Notes under the pieces: model-generated | What the model saw: only the letters and a program-made list of their open reading frames with translations | Databases searched by the model: none | What the model was told of the DNA's origin: nothing | Translations under genes and position numbers: made by a program | NCBI GenBank assembly: GCA_041395105.1 | Contig: JAWLBB010000002.1 | Coordinates: 558,001-622,000, forward strand | DNA: 64,000 bases | Source: Opitutaceae bacterium | GTDB lineage: Bacteria > Verrucomicrobiota > Verrucomicrobiia > Opitutales > Opitutaceae | Reading direction: 5' to 3' | Shown here: positions 8,473 through 16,932 of the stretch, one piece after another | Position numbering within the stretch: the stretch's first letter is position 1 | How the letters are laid out: each line of letters opens with the position of its first letter

Positions 8473-9981
8473 GTGCCACTGAAAAAAGTCCTTATCGCCA
8501 ACCGCGGGGAGATCGCCGTCCGCATCATCCGCGCCTGCCGTGAAGTCGGCTGCGTGCCCGTCGCTGTCTATTCCGAAGCGGACCGGATGGCCCCGCACGT
8601 CCGGATGGCGGACGAAGCCTATCTGATCGGCCCACCGCCCGCCGTTGAAAGCTACCTGAGGATCGACAGACTCATCGAGGTCGCCAAGCGGGCGGGCTGC
8701 GATTCGATCCACCCCGGTTACGGTTTCCTGGCCGAAAACGCCGAGGCCGCCCGCGCCATGATCAAGGCCGGGATCATCTGGATCGGCCCCTCTCCTGAAG
8801 CCATTGATCTCATGGGGGACAAACTGACCGCTCGTGCCACCGTCGAGGCGACCGGCATGCCACTGGTCCCCGGGGTGGGCAAGGCCGGACGGATGTCGGA
8901 TGAGGAGTTGCTGGAAGCGGGTGAAAGCATCGGCTACCCCCTCCTGGTCAAGGCGGCCGCCGGAGGCGGAGGCAAGGGCATGCGCGTGGTCGAGTCGACC
9001 GGCGAATTGGGCGAGGCCATCCGGGTGGCCCGGCGGGAGGCGTCCGCCGCCTTCGGCGACGACCGGGTCTACGTCGAGCGCCTCATCCGCAACGCCCGCC
9101 ATATCGAGATCCAGCTCCTCGGCGACCAGCACGGCAACATCATTCATCTGGGCGAACGCGACTGTTCGATCCAACGCCGGCACCAGAAACTGATCGAGGA
9201 ATCCCCCTCCCCGATCATGGATGAGGCTCTGCGGCAGAAGATGGGCATGGCAGCCGTCCGTGCCGCCCAGGCCGTCAACTACACCAGTGCCGGAACGGTG
9301 GAGTTCGTCCTCGACAACGATACCCGGGAATTCTTCTTCCTCGAGATGAACACACGTCTTCAGGTCGAGCACACCGTGACCGAGCGAGTCACCGGGATCG
9401 ACATCGTCAAGGAAATGCTCCGGATCGCCGCCGGCGAAAAACTCCGACACCGGCAATCAGACGTCCGCCTGAAGGGCCATTGCATCGAGTGCCGGATCGT
9501 GGCCGAGGACCCCCTGAACGGCTTCATTCCCTGCACCGGGAAGATCGTCGGCCTGGAAACCCCGACCGGGCCGGGCATCCGGGTGGACACCGGGATCGCC
9601 TTCGGGTCCGAAGTCTCCCCCTACTACGACTCCCTTCTGGCCAAGCTGGTCGTCTGGGATGAGAGCCGGGAGGAAGCCATCATCCGGACAAGGCGCGCCC
9701 TCGAGGAGTTCCACATTACCGGCATCCCCACCGCCATTCCTTTCTTCATCCAGATGATGAATACGCCGGAGTTCAAGGAGGGCAGGATCCACACCAAGTT
9801 CCTCGAAACCGAGTTCCTGACCAAGGAGAAGCAGACGCCGGAGCTGATGGAGGTCGCCGCCCTGGCCGCCGCCCTCCTCGCCCACCAACGGACGCGGCGG
9901 GCCATTGTCCAGGAAAACAAACGCCCCTCATCCACCTGGAAAGACCGGGCTCGCCACGCCCAGATGGCGAGGAGGCTTTGA
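8473..9981 (+). CDS. accC: Biotin carboxylase subunit of acyl-CoA carboxylase
   Basis: A 502-residue ATP-grasp biotin carboxylase starting at GTG (8473), with GAGGAAT about 8 bases upstream as ribosome binding site. MPLKKVLIANRGEIAVRIIR is the standard AccC/PccA N-terminus. The glycine-rich ATP loop AAAGGGGKGM is at residues 161-170, with EMNTRLQVEHTVTE further on as the catalytic core. Most AccC proteins end near residue 450; this one continues about 50 residues with a basic tail that lacks a biotin domain. It carboxylates the biotin on the carrier protein encoded at 10169-10666, using ATP and bicarbonate. Given its neighbour pccB it most likely serves propionyl-CoA carboxylase rather than fatty-acid synthesis. 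Confidence 0.92.
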   Translation: MPLKKVLIANRGEIAVRIIRACREVGCVPVAVYSEADRMAPHVRMADEAYLIGPPPAVESYLRIDRLIEVAKRAGCDSIHPGYGFLAENAEAARAMIKAGIIWIGPSPEAIDLMGDKLTARATVEATGMPLVPGVGKAGRMSDEELLEAGESIGYPLLVKAAAGGGGKGMRVVESTGELGEAIRVARREASAAFGDDRVYVERLIRNARHIEIQLLGDQHGNIIHLGERDCSIQRRHQKLIEESPSPIMDEALRQKMGMAAVRAAQAVNYTSAGTVEFVLDNDTREFFFLEMNTRLQVEHTVTERVTGIDIVKEMLRIAAGEKLRHRQSDVRLKGHCIECRIVAEDPLNGFIPCTGKIVGLETPTGPGIRVDTGIAFGSEVSPYYDSLLAKLVVWDESREEAIIRTRRALEEFHITGIPTAIPFFIQMMNTPEFKEGRIHTKFLETEFLTKEKQTPELMEVAALAAALLAHQRTRRAIVQENKRPSSTWKDRARHAQMARRL

Positions 9982-9995
9982 CGGGGATGAGAGTC

Positions 9996-10149
9996 TTGCC
10001 CACGAATCTTCACGAAACTTCACGTAACTTCCCGAATCTTCACCCATCGGCAAGTGATTTCTCCTATGCTCAAACGCATCTTCCAAGACCGAGTTTCCGC
10101 CCGTCTCAGGCGATTTTATTCGTGTTGATTCGTGAAGATTCGTGGGCAA
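9996..10149. repeat. 154-bp segment bounded by 21-bp perfect inverted repeats
   Basis: The left arm (9996-10016) begins TTGCCCACGAATCTTCACGA and the right arm (10129-10149) is its exact 21-base reverse complement, ending CGTGGGCAA. The arms extend imperfectly inward with further CACGAA/TTCGTG words. The segment occupies the whole gap between the biotin carboxylase and biotin carrier genes. The right arm ends 19 bases before the chosen start codon at 10169. Confidence 0.75.
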
Positions 10150-10168
10150 CAAAACCCTCCTCGACGCC

Positions 10169-10666
10169 ATGAAATACATAGCCACCATCGGCGAGAATGC
10201 CTATACCATCAGTATCGATGGTCAGGATACCGTGAAGATCGATGATCGGGCCGTCCCGATCGACATGCAGGCCTCGACCGACGGCACCCTGCACAGCCTC
10301 CTCATCAACGGGCGCTCCCATGCCGTCCGCCTCCAGGCCAATGAAGACTGCTACCGGGTGCAGATCGGCGGCGAGATCTATGAAGTCGTGGTCGAGGACG
10401 AGCGCACCCACCGCCTGGCCGGGGTGAAGAGCGCCCTCGGCGGACAAGCCGGTGAGGTCGTGATCAAGGCGCCCATGCCCGGGGTGATCGTCGAAACGTC
10501 CGTGGCGGCCGGCGACACCGTGACCAAAGGCCAGACCCTCGTCGTCCTCGAGTCGATGAAGATGCACAACGAGTTCAAAGCGCCCAAGGACGGGACCATC
10601 CACGCTCTCCGGGTGAAAAAGGGCGACAAAGTCGACAAGAACGCCGTCATGCTGACTCTGCACTGA
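10169..10666 (+). CDS. Biotin carboxyl carrier protein of acyl-CoA carboxylase
   Basis: A 165-residue protein. The start MKYIATIGENAYTISIDGQD at 10169 is preferred over a GTG at 10142, which lies inside the upstream inverted repeat. Residues 1-80 form a small beta-rich domain found in free carriers of propionyl-CoA carboxylases. Residues 95-165 are a biotinyl domain with VVLESMKMHNEF, in which Lys131 is the predicted biotinylation site, and the usual APMPGVI and KAPKDG flanks. It shuttles carboxybiotin between the AccC-like and PccB-like proteins encoded upstream. The related carrier at 24622-25011 belongs to the decarboxylase. Confidence 0.9.
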   Translation: MKYIATIGENAYTISIDGQDTVKIDDRAVPIDMQASTDGTLHSLLINGRSHAVRLQANEDCYRVQIGGEIYEVVVEDERTHRLAGVKSALGGQAGEVVIKAPMPGVIVETSVAAGDTVTKGQTLVVLESMKMHNEFKAPKDGTIHALRVKKGDKVDKNAVMLTLH

Positions 10667-10772
10667 CATGAACAGTGCCTCCTTGACCATCCTGGGACAG
10701 CCTGCAGGCCAAGGCGGCGAACCTCGGATTTATCCATTCAATCATTCCTTCGTCCAGACCAACCGATTATCG

Positions 10773-11291
10773 ATGAAGAGAAACCTTTTTGTGCTTCTCA
10801 TCAGCGCCCTGGCCGGCTGCAGCGCCATTCCAGACAAGGTCCCGTATCACCCGCTCGATCCCGAAGGAGGATATTCCGCTCTGCACGTAGGTAAAGATAC
10901 CTGGCAGGTCCGCTTCACCGGGAATCAATACCTGGCGGGCAGCACGGTTCGTGAACTGGCTTTCCTAACCTGCGCGGATCTTGCCGAGGAAGCCGGCTAC
11001 GATTGGTTCATTGTCACCGAAGAGATCAACGAAAGTGCCCATATTCTGGAGGGGACGACCTTCAGCGGGGTGGCACGACCTCAAGTCAGCTCGGGCTGGA
11101 GCGGTGGAGTCGACGGCCTCACCGGCTCACAAACGACCCAAGACAGGTTCATTCCCCAGTTCTTCTTTGAAATTCGTTGCTTTCACGCCAAGCCGGACGT
11201 CGCGAACTCTCATGAAGCCAAGGCGGTCCTCGAGAGCCTGCGGGAAAAATACGCGATCCCACCCAGATTGCCCAAACCCGGCACCTCGTAG
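10773..11291 (+). CDS. Putative lipoprotein, CC0125/CC1285-like
   Basis: A 172-residue protein starting MKRNLFVLLISALAGCSAIP, a lipoprotein signal peptide with lipobox LAGC and Cys16 as predicted lipidation site; this decides the start at 10773 over an upstream ATG at 10668. The mature part contains YSALHVGKDTWQVRFTGNQY and TCADLAEEAGYDWFIVTEE, resembling the small lipoproteins annotated CC0125/CC1285 in alphaproteobacteria. Their function is unknown. It probably sits in the outer membrane facing the periplasm. It follows the biotin carrier by about 100 bases but shows no functional link to it. Confidence 0.7.
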   Translation: MKRNLFVLLISALAGCSAIPDKVPYHPLDPEGGYSALHVGKDTWQVRFTGNQYLAGSTVRELAFLTCADLAEEAGYDWFIVTEEINESAHILEGTTFSGVARPQVSSGWSGGVDGLTGSQTTQDRFIPQFFFEIRCFHAKPDVANSHEAKAVLESLREKYAIPPRLPKPGTS

Positions 11292-11313
11292 GGCCGGACG
11301 CATCAGGGAAAAA

Positions 11314-11347
11314 TCGGAAAGGGGGCACAAAGCCCGTCCCCTTCCGA
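11314..11347. terminator. Hairpin between convergent genes
   Basis: TCGGAAAGGGG (11314-11324) pairs with CCCCTTCCGA (11338-11347), giving a 10-bp stem with one bulged A. No clear T-run follows on either strand, so it is only a possible terminator for the lipoprotein gene. The rest of 11292-11473 holds nothing recognisable. Confidence 0.35.
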
Positions 11348-11473
11348 ATGATCTTCGTCAGTTCATCCTCATTTGAAATCCGACAAGACGGAGAGCGGAG
11401 CGGGCATCCCTTCGAAAGGGCGGACCGAGGCGCGAACCTACGGACGGATGCTTCACAGGACCGTCCTCTTCCG

Positions 11474-12640
11474 TCAGATCGGGGTGTAGTCGGGTCGCGT
11501 CGGTTTCTTCTCCTTGCCGCCGAGGTCGAGCGGCTCGACTGTTTCGCGAAGAGCTTCGAGGCTTTCACGGACGATCGCGCCCATGCTGGCGCATCTCTCG
11601 AAGGTGGGTCGCTCGTAATGCTCGGCCAGTTCCCTCCGCAATTGCACGACGGACTCCGGGGTCGAAATGGTGTCCTGTTCCATCACGTCGAGAAAGCGGT
11701 TGAGCCGGATCCGGGCGATCCGCATCCGACGGTAAATCTGGGCGCGTTCCTCCAGCTGGTACTGGAGATAGGATTCATGAGTCAGCTCGCGGATACAGAA
11801 GAGGGTCAGGTCCCGGTTCTCCACGAAGTACTGGGTCAGGTAGAAATTCTTTCTCCCGATATAACACTCCTGGTCAAAATCCATGGCCCGGAAGCGGACC
11901 TGGATCTCCTCGATGTCCGGGGTCATCTCGACCACGAAATTGTAGGAACGCATATCGCCGAGCAGCCGGACAAAGCATCGCTCGTTGAATTTCACAAACT
12001 CCTTGGCGATGCGGATCTTCTTCAGCCGTCCGCTGTGCAGCCAGTCGCGGATGAAGACATCGCCGGGAATCCCGACGACATGTTCCTCGATCAGGGTGTC
12101 CCCGCAGGTCAGGAAGTGCACCCGGTTCGGACTGAGCAGGTATTCCAGTTCCAGTCCGTAGACCCGGGAGGCATCGGCCTTCTTGATGTAGAAGAAGTCC
12201 TGGTTGCCATTCTGTTCGTTGACTATGCGGATCCGAAAGGGCTGGGAATTGCCGAACTCGCAGAAATCGATCCGGTCGACGAAGAGGTGATCCTGGTCGA
12301 CATCGGCGCCGACCGACTTGAGCAGGCCGTAGACCTGAAGCAGATGCTCGTTGAGCCGCTTGCGCTGGGCGGGTTCATACACGACGGTGACCCAGAAGGT
12401 GTCCCGGTACTCCTCATCGTAGAGCGGCGCGGCCTCATGAAAACGGAGGAGCCGGTTGTAGGTCAGCGGCAGATCGATCTCCCGATTGGAGGAGGAAAGG
12501 TATTCCCGCAGAGCCGGGATGATCGGATAGGACGGCTTCTTCCGGCTGATGACCGGCTGGCCCGCCCATTTCTCGAACGCCGCCGTCGTCAGGTCGGGCA
12601 GCCGTGAGTCAACATCCCGTCGTTTGCGCGTGGTGGCCAT
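11474..12640 (-). CDS. Conserved hypothetical protein, 388 residues
   Basis: The start at 12640 (MATTRKRRDVDSRLPDLTTA) was chosen because the 21 residues upstream come from a GC-rich hairpin. There is no signal peptide or membrane segment, so the protein should be cytoplasmic. It is rich in charged and aromatic residues, with distinctive segments FCEFGNSQPFRIRIVNEQNG, FFYIKKADASRVYGLELEYL and RFRAMDFDQECYIGRKNFYL, and a helical arginine-rich C-terminal third. I do not recognise the family. It lies convergent to the lipoprotein gene and directly downstream of the phaC terminator, so it is probably transcribed on its own rather than with the PHA genes. Confidence 0.72.
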   Translation of the reverse strand: MATTRKRRDVDSRLPDLTTAAFEKWAGQPVISRKKPSYPIIPALREYLSSSNREIDLPLTYNRLLRFHEAAPLYDEEYRDTFWVTVVYEPAQRKRLNEHLLQVYGLLKSVGADVDQDHLFVDRIDFCEFGNSQPFRIRIVNEQNGNQDFFYIKKADASRVYGLELEYLLSPNRVHFLTCGDTLIEEHVVGIPGDVFIRDWLHSGRLKKIRIAKEFVKFNERCFVRLLGDMRSYNFVVEMTPDIEEIQVRFRAMDFDQECYIGRKNFYLTQYFVENRDLTLFCIRELTHESYLQYQLEERAQIYRRMRIARIRLNRFLDVMEQDTISTPESVVQLRRELAEHYERPTFERCASMGAIVRESLEALRETVEPLDLGGKEKKPTRPDYTPI

Positions 12641-12646
12641 GATCAG

Positions 12647-12689
12647 AAAACGCGCTGACCCCCGGGCCGACCGCGGTCCGGGGGCGCGC
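12647..12689 (-). terminator. Intrinsic terminator after phaC
   Basis: On the minus strand CCCCCGG (complementary to 12678-12684) pairs across a GC-rich loop with CCGGGGG (12659-12665). Flanking GCGC pairs extend the stem, and a TTTT run follows (12647-12650 on the plus strand reads AAAA). It lies about 33 bases after the phaC stop codon and should end the leftward PHA transcript. Confidence 0.5.
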
Positions 12690-12721
12690 TTTCCTTCAAT
12701 CAATGGCCGAAACGGCGGGGT

Positions 12722-13817
12722 TCAACTTCTTTCGCCCAGCCATTCACAAACTTTCGGCCAAACCTTTTTCTGGGCATAGCCACCAATGGAGAGGCCGATA
12801 TGCCCGGCCGGGACCACAATCATCTCCTTGTCCCTGGACGAGACGAGGTCGTTGAGCGGGCTGCTCTGCGCCGGCGGCACCAGGTCATCCTTCTCCGCCA
12901 TCAGGTTCATCAGCGGACAGGTGATCTTCCGCAAATCCACGATGTGCTTGCCGACCGTCATCCGGTTCTGGACAAGCAGGTTCTGCTGGAAAAGGCATTT
13001 CTGGCCCATTGCCGGGGTATCTCACCGGGAACCGGCACATTGTCGTTGAGCCAGGTCTCCATGGTCAGGAAATCCTCAAGGAAGCCCTCCTTGTGGGAAT
13101 TCTCCCAGAACCCGATCGGCTTCTCGATGAGGTTCTGGACGGGTTTGAGCATGAGAAACGCGTTCTGCAGGAACTCGGCCGGCATGCTTGCCGACCGAAT
13201 CCACGAACTTGTCGACATCGAAGCTACTCCGGATCCGTCCAGAGATTGATCAACCCTTCGCGGGTTGAGAAATCGATCCCGGCAGCAAGGGTGAGCAGGT
13301 TCTTGACCAGCCCCTGGTGCATGGCGGTGAACATGGTCGCGATCGTTCCGCCCATGCAATAGCCGAGCAGGCTGGTCTTGGCGCAATCGCAGCGTTCCCG
13401 CAGGTAATCGACCGCGTTGAGCAGATACCCGTTGATATAGTCGTCCGGCGTCAGGTAGCGCTCGGCCTGATTGGGCACACCCCAGTCGAGCAGATAGACA
13501 TCGAAGCCGGCATTGACGAACTGGGCGATGACGCTGCGGCCTTCCTTCAAATCGAAAATGTACGGCCGATTGACCAGCGCGAAGACAAAGAGCAGCGGTG
13601 TCTTGTACTTCGGCTTATCGCTTCCGATGTAATGGAAGAGCTTGGCTTTGTCCTCCTCGTAGACGACCTCGCAGGGCGTCACGCCTTTGCGGACCTTGCG
13701 GGCCTTCTCAAAGACAAAGGGCATGGCGGCCAGGCGCCGCAGATTGGCGAAACCCTCCTCGATCACGGAATCCTGCCATTCCGAGGCGGTTTCTTCGGGT
13801 GATTTTGTTTCAGTCAT
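12722..13817 (-). pseudogene. phaC: Class III PHA synthase catalytic subunit, disrupted by three indels
   Basis: Read across three frames this gives a near-complete PHA synthase of about 364 residues, the usual class III length. The first frame (13817-13224) holds VFALVNRPYIFDLKEGRS, YLLDWGVPNQAERYLTPDDY and the lipase-like box GYCMGG with the catalytic Cys. It stops at TAG (13224-13226). One extra base near 13224, another near 13187 and two near 12989 explain the frame changes. Repairing them restores EYFDVDKFVDSVGNMPAEFL and AFQQNLLVQN in register with Allochromatium PhaC. The third frame carries the catalytic Asp (EKDDLVPP) and His (AGHIGLSI). So all catalytic residues are present but no single frame encodes them. 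Either the gene is inactivated or the assembly is locally wrong. It is last in the leftward run with the phaE-like gene and phaA. Confidence 0.8.
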
Positions 13818-13844
13818 GGCAATGGAAGTTCAAGGGACACGCTC

Positions 13845-14396
13845 TCAGGATCCGGGGCTCCGCTTCCGGGGCACCGCCTTGCGGGCCGGCTTGGCCGGTG
13901 CGGGTTTCTTCGCTGCGACCGGTTTCTTTTCCGCAGCGGGCGGCGCGGCCGGTGGAGGGGCGGCCTTGCCGTTGGCCTCGATTCTTGCAAGTCGGCTGTC
14001 GATCGCAGCGATCGTGGTGTCGACCTCCTCGACCCGGTCGAGGAGACGGCGCTCCATGTGCCGGATGGCAAGGAGGATCCCATCGATATCCTCCCGGGCC
14101 GGGACCTCCGCGCCGTGATGGGCCCGGGTCATGAAGTCCGAGGATATCTTCTTGAAATCCATGGCGCCGTCCATCCCGTGCTTCATGTATTCAAGAAACT
14201 GGGGCGAACGGACAAAATCCTCCCAGGTTTGGGTCATGACCTTGAGCATGCCCGAACGCATGTCCCTCAACGCATCCGGAGGGGGCTGGGAGGGGCTGTA
14301 GCGGGTCCAGACCTGGGCCATGTCAGTGAAGGCATCCGTCCACATCTTCTGAAAGACCGAAGCCTGTTGAAACACCTGATTCACATTGTCGTCCAT
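13845..14396 (-). CDS. PhaE-like subunit of class III PHA synthase / phasin-like protein
   Basis: A 183-residue protein; the start MDDNVNQVFQQASVFQKMWT at 14396 avoids a proline/arginine-rich upstream extension. Residues 8-92 are amphipathic helices rich in Trp, Phe and Met, as in phasins. Residues 93-140 (GAEVPAREDIDGILLAIRHM onward) resemble the C-terminal coiled coil of PhaE, which there helps activate PhaC. Residues 143-183 form a Lys/Pro/Ala tail like those of DNA- or granule-associated phasins. It lies 27 bases before phaC, the usual phaE-phaC arrangement. It is shorter than typical PhaE (about 350 residues), so a granule-associated phasin is the alternative. Confidence 0.65.
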   Translation of the reverse strand: MDDNVNQVFQQASVFQKMWTDAFTDMAQVWTRYSPSQPPPDALRDMRSGMLKVMTQTWEDFVRSPQFLEYMKHGMDGAMDFKKISSDFMTRAHHGAEVPAREDIDGILLAIRHMERRLLDRVEEVDTTIAAIDSRLARIEANGKAAPPPAAPPAAEKKPVAAKKPAPAKPARKAVPRKRSPGS

Positions 14397-14429
14397 GCTG
14401 TCGTTCGGTTTGAAGGAATAAGAAAGGGG

Positions 14430-14453
14430 AGGCGGCGGCGGAGGCCGCCGCCT
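14430..14453 (-). terminator. GC-rich hairpin between phaA and the phaE-like gene
   Basis: AGGCGGCGGC-GGAG-GCCGCCGCCT forms a perfect 10-bp stem with a 4-base loop. On the minus strand it is followed by CCCCTTTCTTATTCC, a weak pyrimidine tract. It lies 8 bases after the phaA stop codon and could attenuate read-through into phaE-phaC. Confidence 0.45.
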
Positions 14454-14460
14454 ATAGGGT

Positions 14461-15639
14461 TCAGCAGAGTTCGATGGCCATGGCGATGCCTTCACCGCCA
14501 CCGATGCAGAGGGAGGCGATCCCGATCTTGCCGCCACGCTTGCGCATGACGTTGATCAGGGTGGCCAGCACCCGGACACCGCTGGCCCCGATCGGATGCC
14601 CGATCGCGACGGCGCCGCCAAAGAGGTTGAGTTTGTCGTGCGGGATGCCCACATCGCGCATCGCGGCGAGCGGAACAACCGAAAACGCCTCGTTGACCTC
14701 GAAGACGTCCACCTGGTCGACGGTCAGGTTGAGCTGCTTCATCAGCTTCTGGACCGCCCCGATCGGACCCAGAGTGAACCAGGCCGGCTCAAGGGAATGG
14801 ACCGAGTAGCCGAGGATCCTCGCATCGGCCTTTACGCCGAGCTGATCCAGCTTGTCCTTCGAGAGGACCAGGGTCGAGCCCGCCCCGTCGTTGATACTTG
14901 AGGCATTGCCGGCCGTGACCGTGCCTTCCTTGCGGAAAGCACCCCGCAGGGTCCGGAACTTGGCCTCGTTGAAGCGGGCCGGCTCCTCGTCCTGTTCGAC
15001 CGTGACCGTGCCCTTGCGGGATTGGACTTCGACCGGAACCATCTCGTCCTTGACTTCGCCGCTGGCAGCCGCGGCCAAAGCCCGCCTGTAGCTCTCGATC
15101 GCGTAGTCGTCCTGCTCCTCACGGGAGAACTTGTATCTGTCGGCCAGGTTCTCCGCACAGACGCCCATATGGCAGCCGTCGTAGGCATCGATGAGGGCGT
15201 CACGCAGGAGCGAGTCGTAGATCTCACCATTGCCCAGCCGGTAGCCGGTCCGAGCCTTCTCCAGGAGATAAGGCGCACGGGACATGCTTTCGGTCCCGCC
15301 GGCCATGAGGACTCCGGCATCGCCGCACTGGATCGCCTGGGAGGCCATGATGATCGACATCATGCCCGAGCCGCAGAGCTTGTTGACGGTGACGGCGCCG
15401 ACCGACGGGTCGAAGCCGGCCTTGATTCCGACCTGACGGGCCGGATTGGGACCGAGAGAGGCACCCACTACATTGCCGTAGAGAACCGACTCGACCTGGC
15501 CCGGGTCCACTCCAGTCCGTTTGAGGGTTGCCTGGACAGAGGCGACGCCCAGGTCGACGGCCGAAACCGACTCGAGGGCCCCACCAAAGCTTCCCACCGG
15601 TGTGCGGACGCACCCGGCGAGATAGGTATCCTTTATCAT
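14461..15639 (-). CDS. phaA: Acetyl-CoA C-acetyltransferase (beta-ketothiolase)
   Basis: A 392-residue biosynthetic-type thiolase, the normal length. It condenses two acetyl-CoA to acetoacetyl-CoA, the first step of poly(3-hydroxybutyrate) synthesis; with propionyl-CoA it could give 3-ketovaleryl-CoA. The nucleophile Cys89 is in NKLCGSGM, His348 in GHPIGASG and the second cysteine, Cys378, in CIGGGEG. The start at 15639 gives MIKDTYLAGCVRTPVGSFGG, standard for the family. It lies between the phasin gene and the phaE-phaC pair, all leftward. PHA context favours PhaA over a degradative thiolase. Confidence 0.93.
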   Translation of the reverse strand: MIKDTYLAGCVRTPVGSFGGALESVSAVDLGVASVQATLKRTGVDPGQVESVLYGNVVGASLGPNPARQVGIKAGFDPSVGAVTVNKLCGSGMMSIIMASQAIQCGDAGVLMAGGTESMSRAPYLLEKARTGYRLGNGEIYDSLLRDALIDAYDGCHMGVCAENLADRYKFSREEQDDYAIESYRRALAAAASGEVKDEMVPVEVQSRKGTVTVEQDEEPARFNEAKFRTLRGAFRKEGTVTAGNASSINDGAGSTLVLSKDKLDQLGVKADARILGYSVHSLEPAWFTLGPIGAVQKLMKQLNLTVDQVDVFEVNEAFSVVPLAAMRDVGIPHDKLNLFGGAVAIGHPIGASGVRVLATLINVMRKRGGKIGIASLCIGGGEGIAMAIELC

Positions 15640-15681
15640 GATGTTCGTCGTCAGGGGTTCAGATGAAGGGCACGGGGATGC

Positions 15682-16125
15682 CTATTTGGCCGCGGGCTTG
15701 CCGTTCGGGGCCAGATGCATCCAGGTATCCAGAATCTGCTGATTCGTCTTCACCATGTTCTGCACATTGGAGCGGGCCGCAGACAGGGAGGATTCCCAGA
15801 GTCCCTGGATCCGGTTCTGGGTCTCGGCAATGGAACCGGGCTGCCAGACCTTCATCGCCTGCTGAAGGAGATCCGTGCTTGTCTTGTAGTTCTCCTCAAT
15901 CGCCTTGAGCGCCTCATCCATCCGCTTCTTCGCAGCGGGGAAAACGCCCTCAACCATCTCGGTAACCTTCGCCTGGAACTCGGTCGGCGAAGAGGTCTTG
16001 CTCAACAGGTCCTTCCACATCTTTACGGTGTCTTCCTGAACCTGGATCCCTGCCTTCAGGGCCTGGTCGAAGCTCTTGTAAGCTTCGTCGAACAGATCGG
16101 TCGCTGTCTTGGTCTTGGTGGTCAT
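15682..16125 (-). CDS. phaP: Phasin family protein
   Basis: A 147-residue, all-helical, cysteine-free protein. The start at 16125 (MTTKTKTATDLFDEAYKSFD) has GGAGAAAG as ribosome binding site. Amphipathic segments such as QVQEDTVKMWKDLLSKTSSP, KKRMDEALKAIEENYKTS and SNVQNMVKTNQQILDTWMHL match the phasin pattern. Phasins coat PHA granules and control granule number and size. It lies between phaR and phaA on the same strand, with a TGC-rich motif about 200 bases upstream at the phaR stop codon, consistent with repression by PhaR when no granules are present. Confidence 0.82.
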   Translation of the reverse strand: MTTKTKTATDLFDEAYKSFDQALKAGIQVQEDTVKMWKDLLSKTSSPTEFQAKVTEMVEGVFPAAKKRMDEALKAIEENYKTSTDLLQQAMKVWQPGSIAETQNRIQGLWESSLSAARSNVQNMVKTNQQILDTWMHLAPNGKPAAK

Positions 16126-16325
16126 AGCTTTCTCCGGTTGATTCGGGGCAACGCCCCATGATTGACGAACAGTTGCCGGTGAAAACGGCCACCGCGGCCT
16201 CCGGAGGGCGCGCATTCGCTCGATCAATCGGGCGACTCCTTCGTCATATCCGGGGCTTTGGACAGTCGCATTCACCTGCCAATAAGCAGAATCAACGGCG
16301 GAAACCCACGAAGGTCAATCCCCAA

Positions 16326-16343
16326 TTTTGCATTTGCACAATT
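16326..16343. promoter_or_regulatory. TGC-rich motif upstream of the phasin gene
   Basis: TTTTGCATTTGCACAATT, with two TTTGCA words six bases apart, overlaps the phaR stop codon and lies about 200 bases upstream of the phasin start. It matches the motif clusters at 6539-6570 and 16932-17034. A PhaR operator is the likeliest reading, by analogy with phasin control in Paracoccus and Ralstonia. Confidence 0.4.
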
Positions 16344-16932
16344 ATTTGGCGCGATTTCCCCGTTTTTCGAGTTTTTCCAGCTTCCGGTGAAGTGCCTCGA
16401 TTTCATCTCGCAAATCCGCAACCGAATCGCCCGCAGGATCGTCCACCCGGAGTTCATCCGGCACCGGCGCCGGCTCGGATTCGGGCCTGGCACCCGGGAA
16501 AAAGCCACCGAAGAGATCCGCCCAGGCCGCCGTCCCCGGCATGGCGGGCGGTTTGGCACCCACTCCGAATCCGCCGGGCCATCCCTTGCCTCCAAGACCG
16601 AATGAGGCGAAGGCCTGGCGGAAATAGGATTCGGTGAAATGATCGAGAAACCCCGTGTTGATGCGAATGAGATGCTGGAGCAGACTGACAGGAAAAAAGG
16701 CCAGTTTGGGCGATTCCAGTTCCAGGAGAATCTGGGTGAGCACCGCCCCGGTGATATCCTCTCCGGACTTGCTGTCGGTCACCCGGATATCGTGGCCGTC
16801 GCGGACCAGGTCGCAGATCTCCTGAAGGGTGATGTGCCGGCTCTCCCGTGTGTTGTAGTAACGGCGGTTGGGGTACTTGCGGATCTCGACCGGCCCCTCG
16901 CCGCTTTTGTCTTTCGTTTTGGAATCACCCAT
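16342..16932 (-). CDS. phaR: PHA synthesis regulator PhaR
   Basis: A 196-residue protein starting at 16932. The N-terminal PHB/PHA accumulation regulator DNA-binding domain spans residues 18-75, with IRKYPNRRYYNTRESRHITL, the family's most conserved stretch. It is followed by DIRVTDSKSGEDITGAVLTQ and the PHB_acc domain, SPKLAFFPVSLLQHLIRINT. The C-terminal part is glycine/proline-rich and ends in a short coiled coil. PhaR proteins bind both PHA granules and TGC-rich DNA and repress phasin genes and themselves until granules form. Motifs at 16932-16948 and 17005-17034 sit at its own start and promoter, so autoregulation is likely. Confidence 0.9.
   Translation of the reverse strand: MGDSKTKDKSGEGPVEIRKYPNRRYYNTRESRHITLQEICDLVRDGHDIRVTDSKSGEDITGAVLTQILLELESPKLAFFPVSLLQHLIRINTGFLDHFTESYFRQAFASFGLGGKGWPGGFGVGAKPPAMPGTAAWADLFGGFFPGARPESEPAPVPDELRVDDPAGDSVADLRDEIEALHRKLEKLEKRGNRAK

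Noticed and set aside
12958..13386. Separate gene in the middle of phaC
   Set aside because: Its translation continues the PhaC alignment exactly after a single-base shift, so it is a displaced part of phaC rather than an independent gene.
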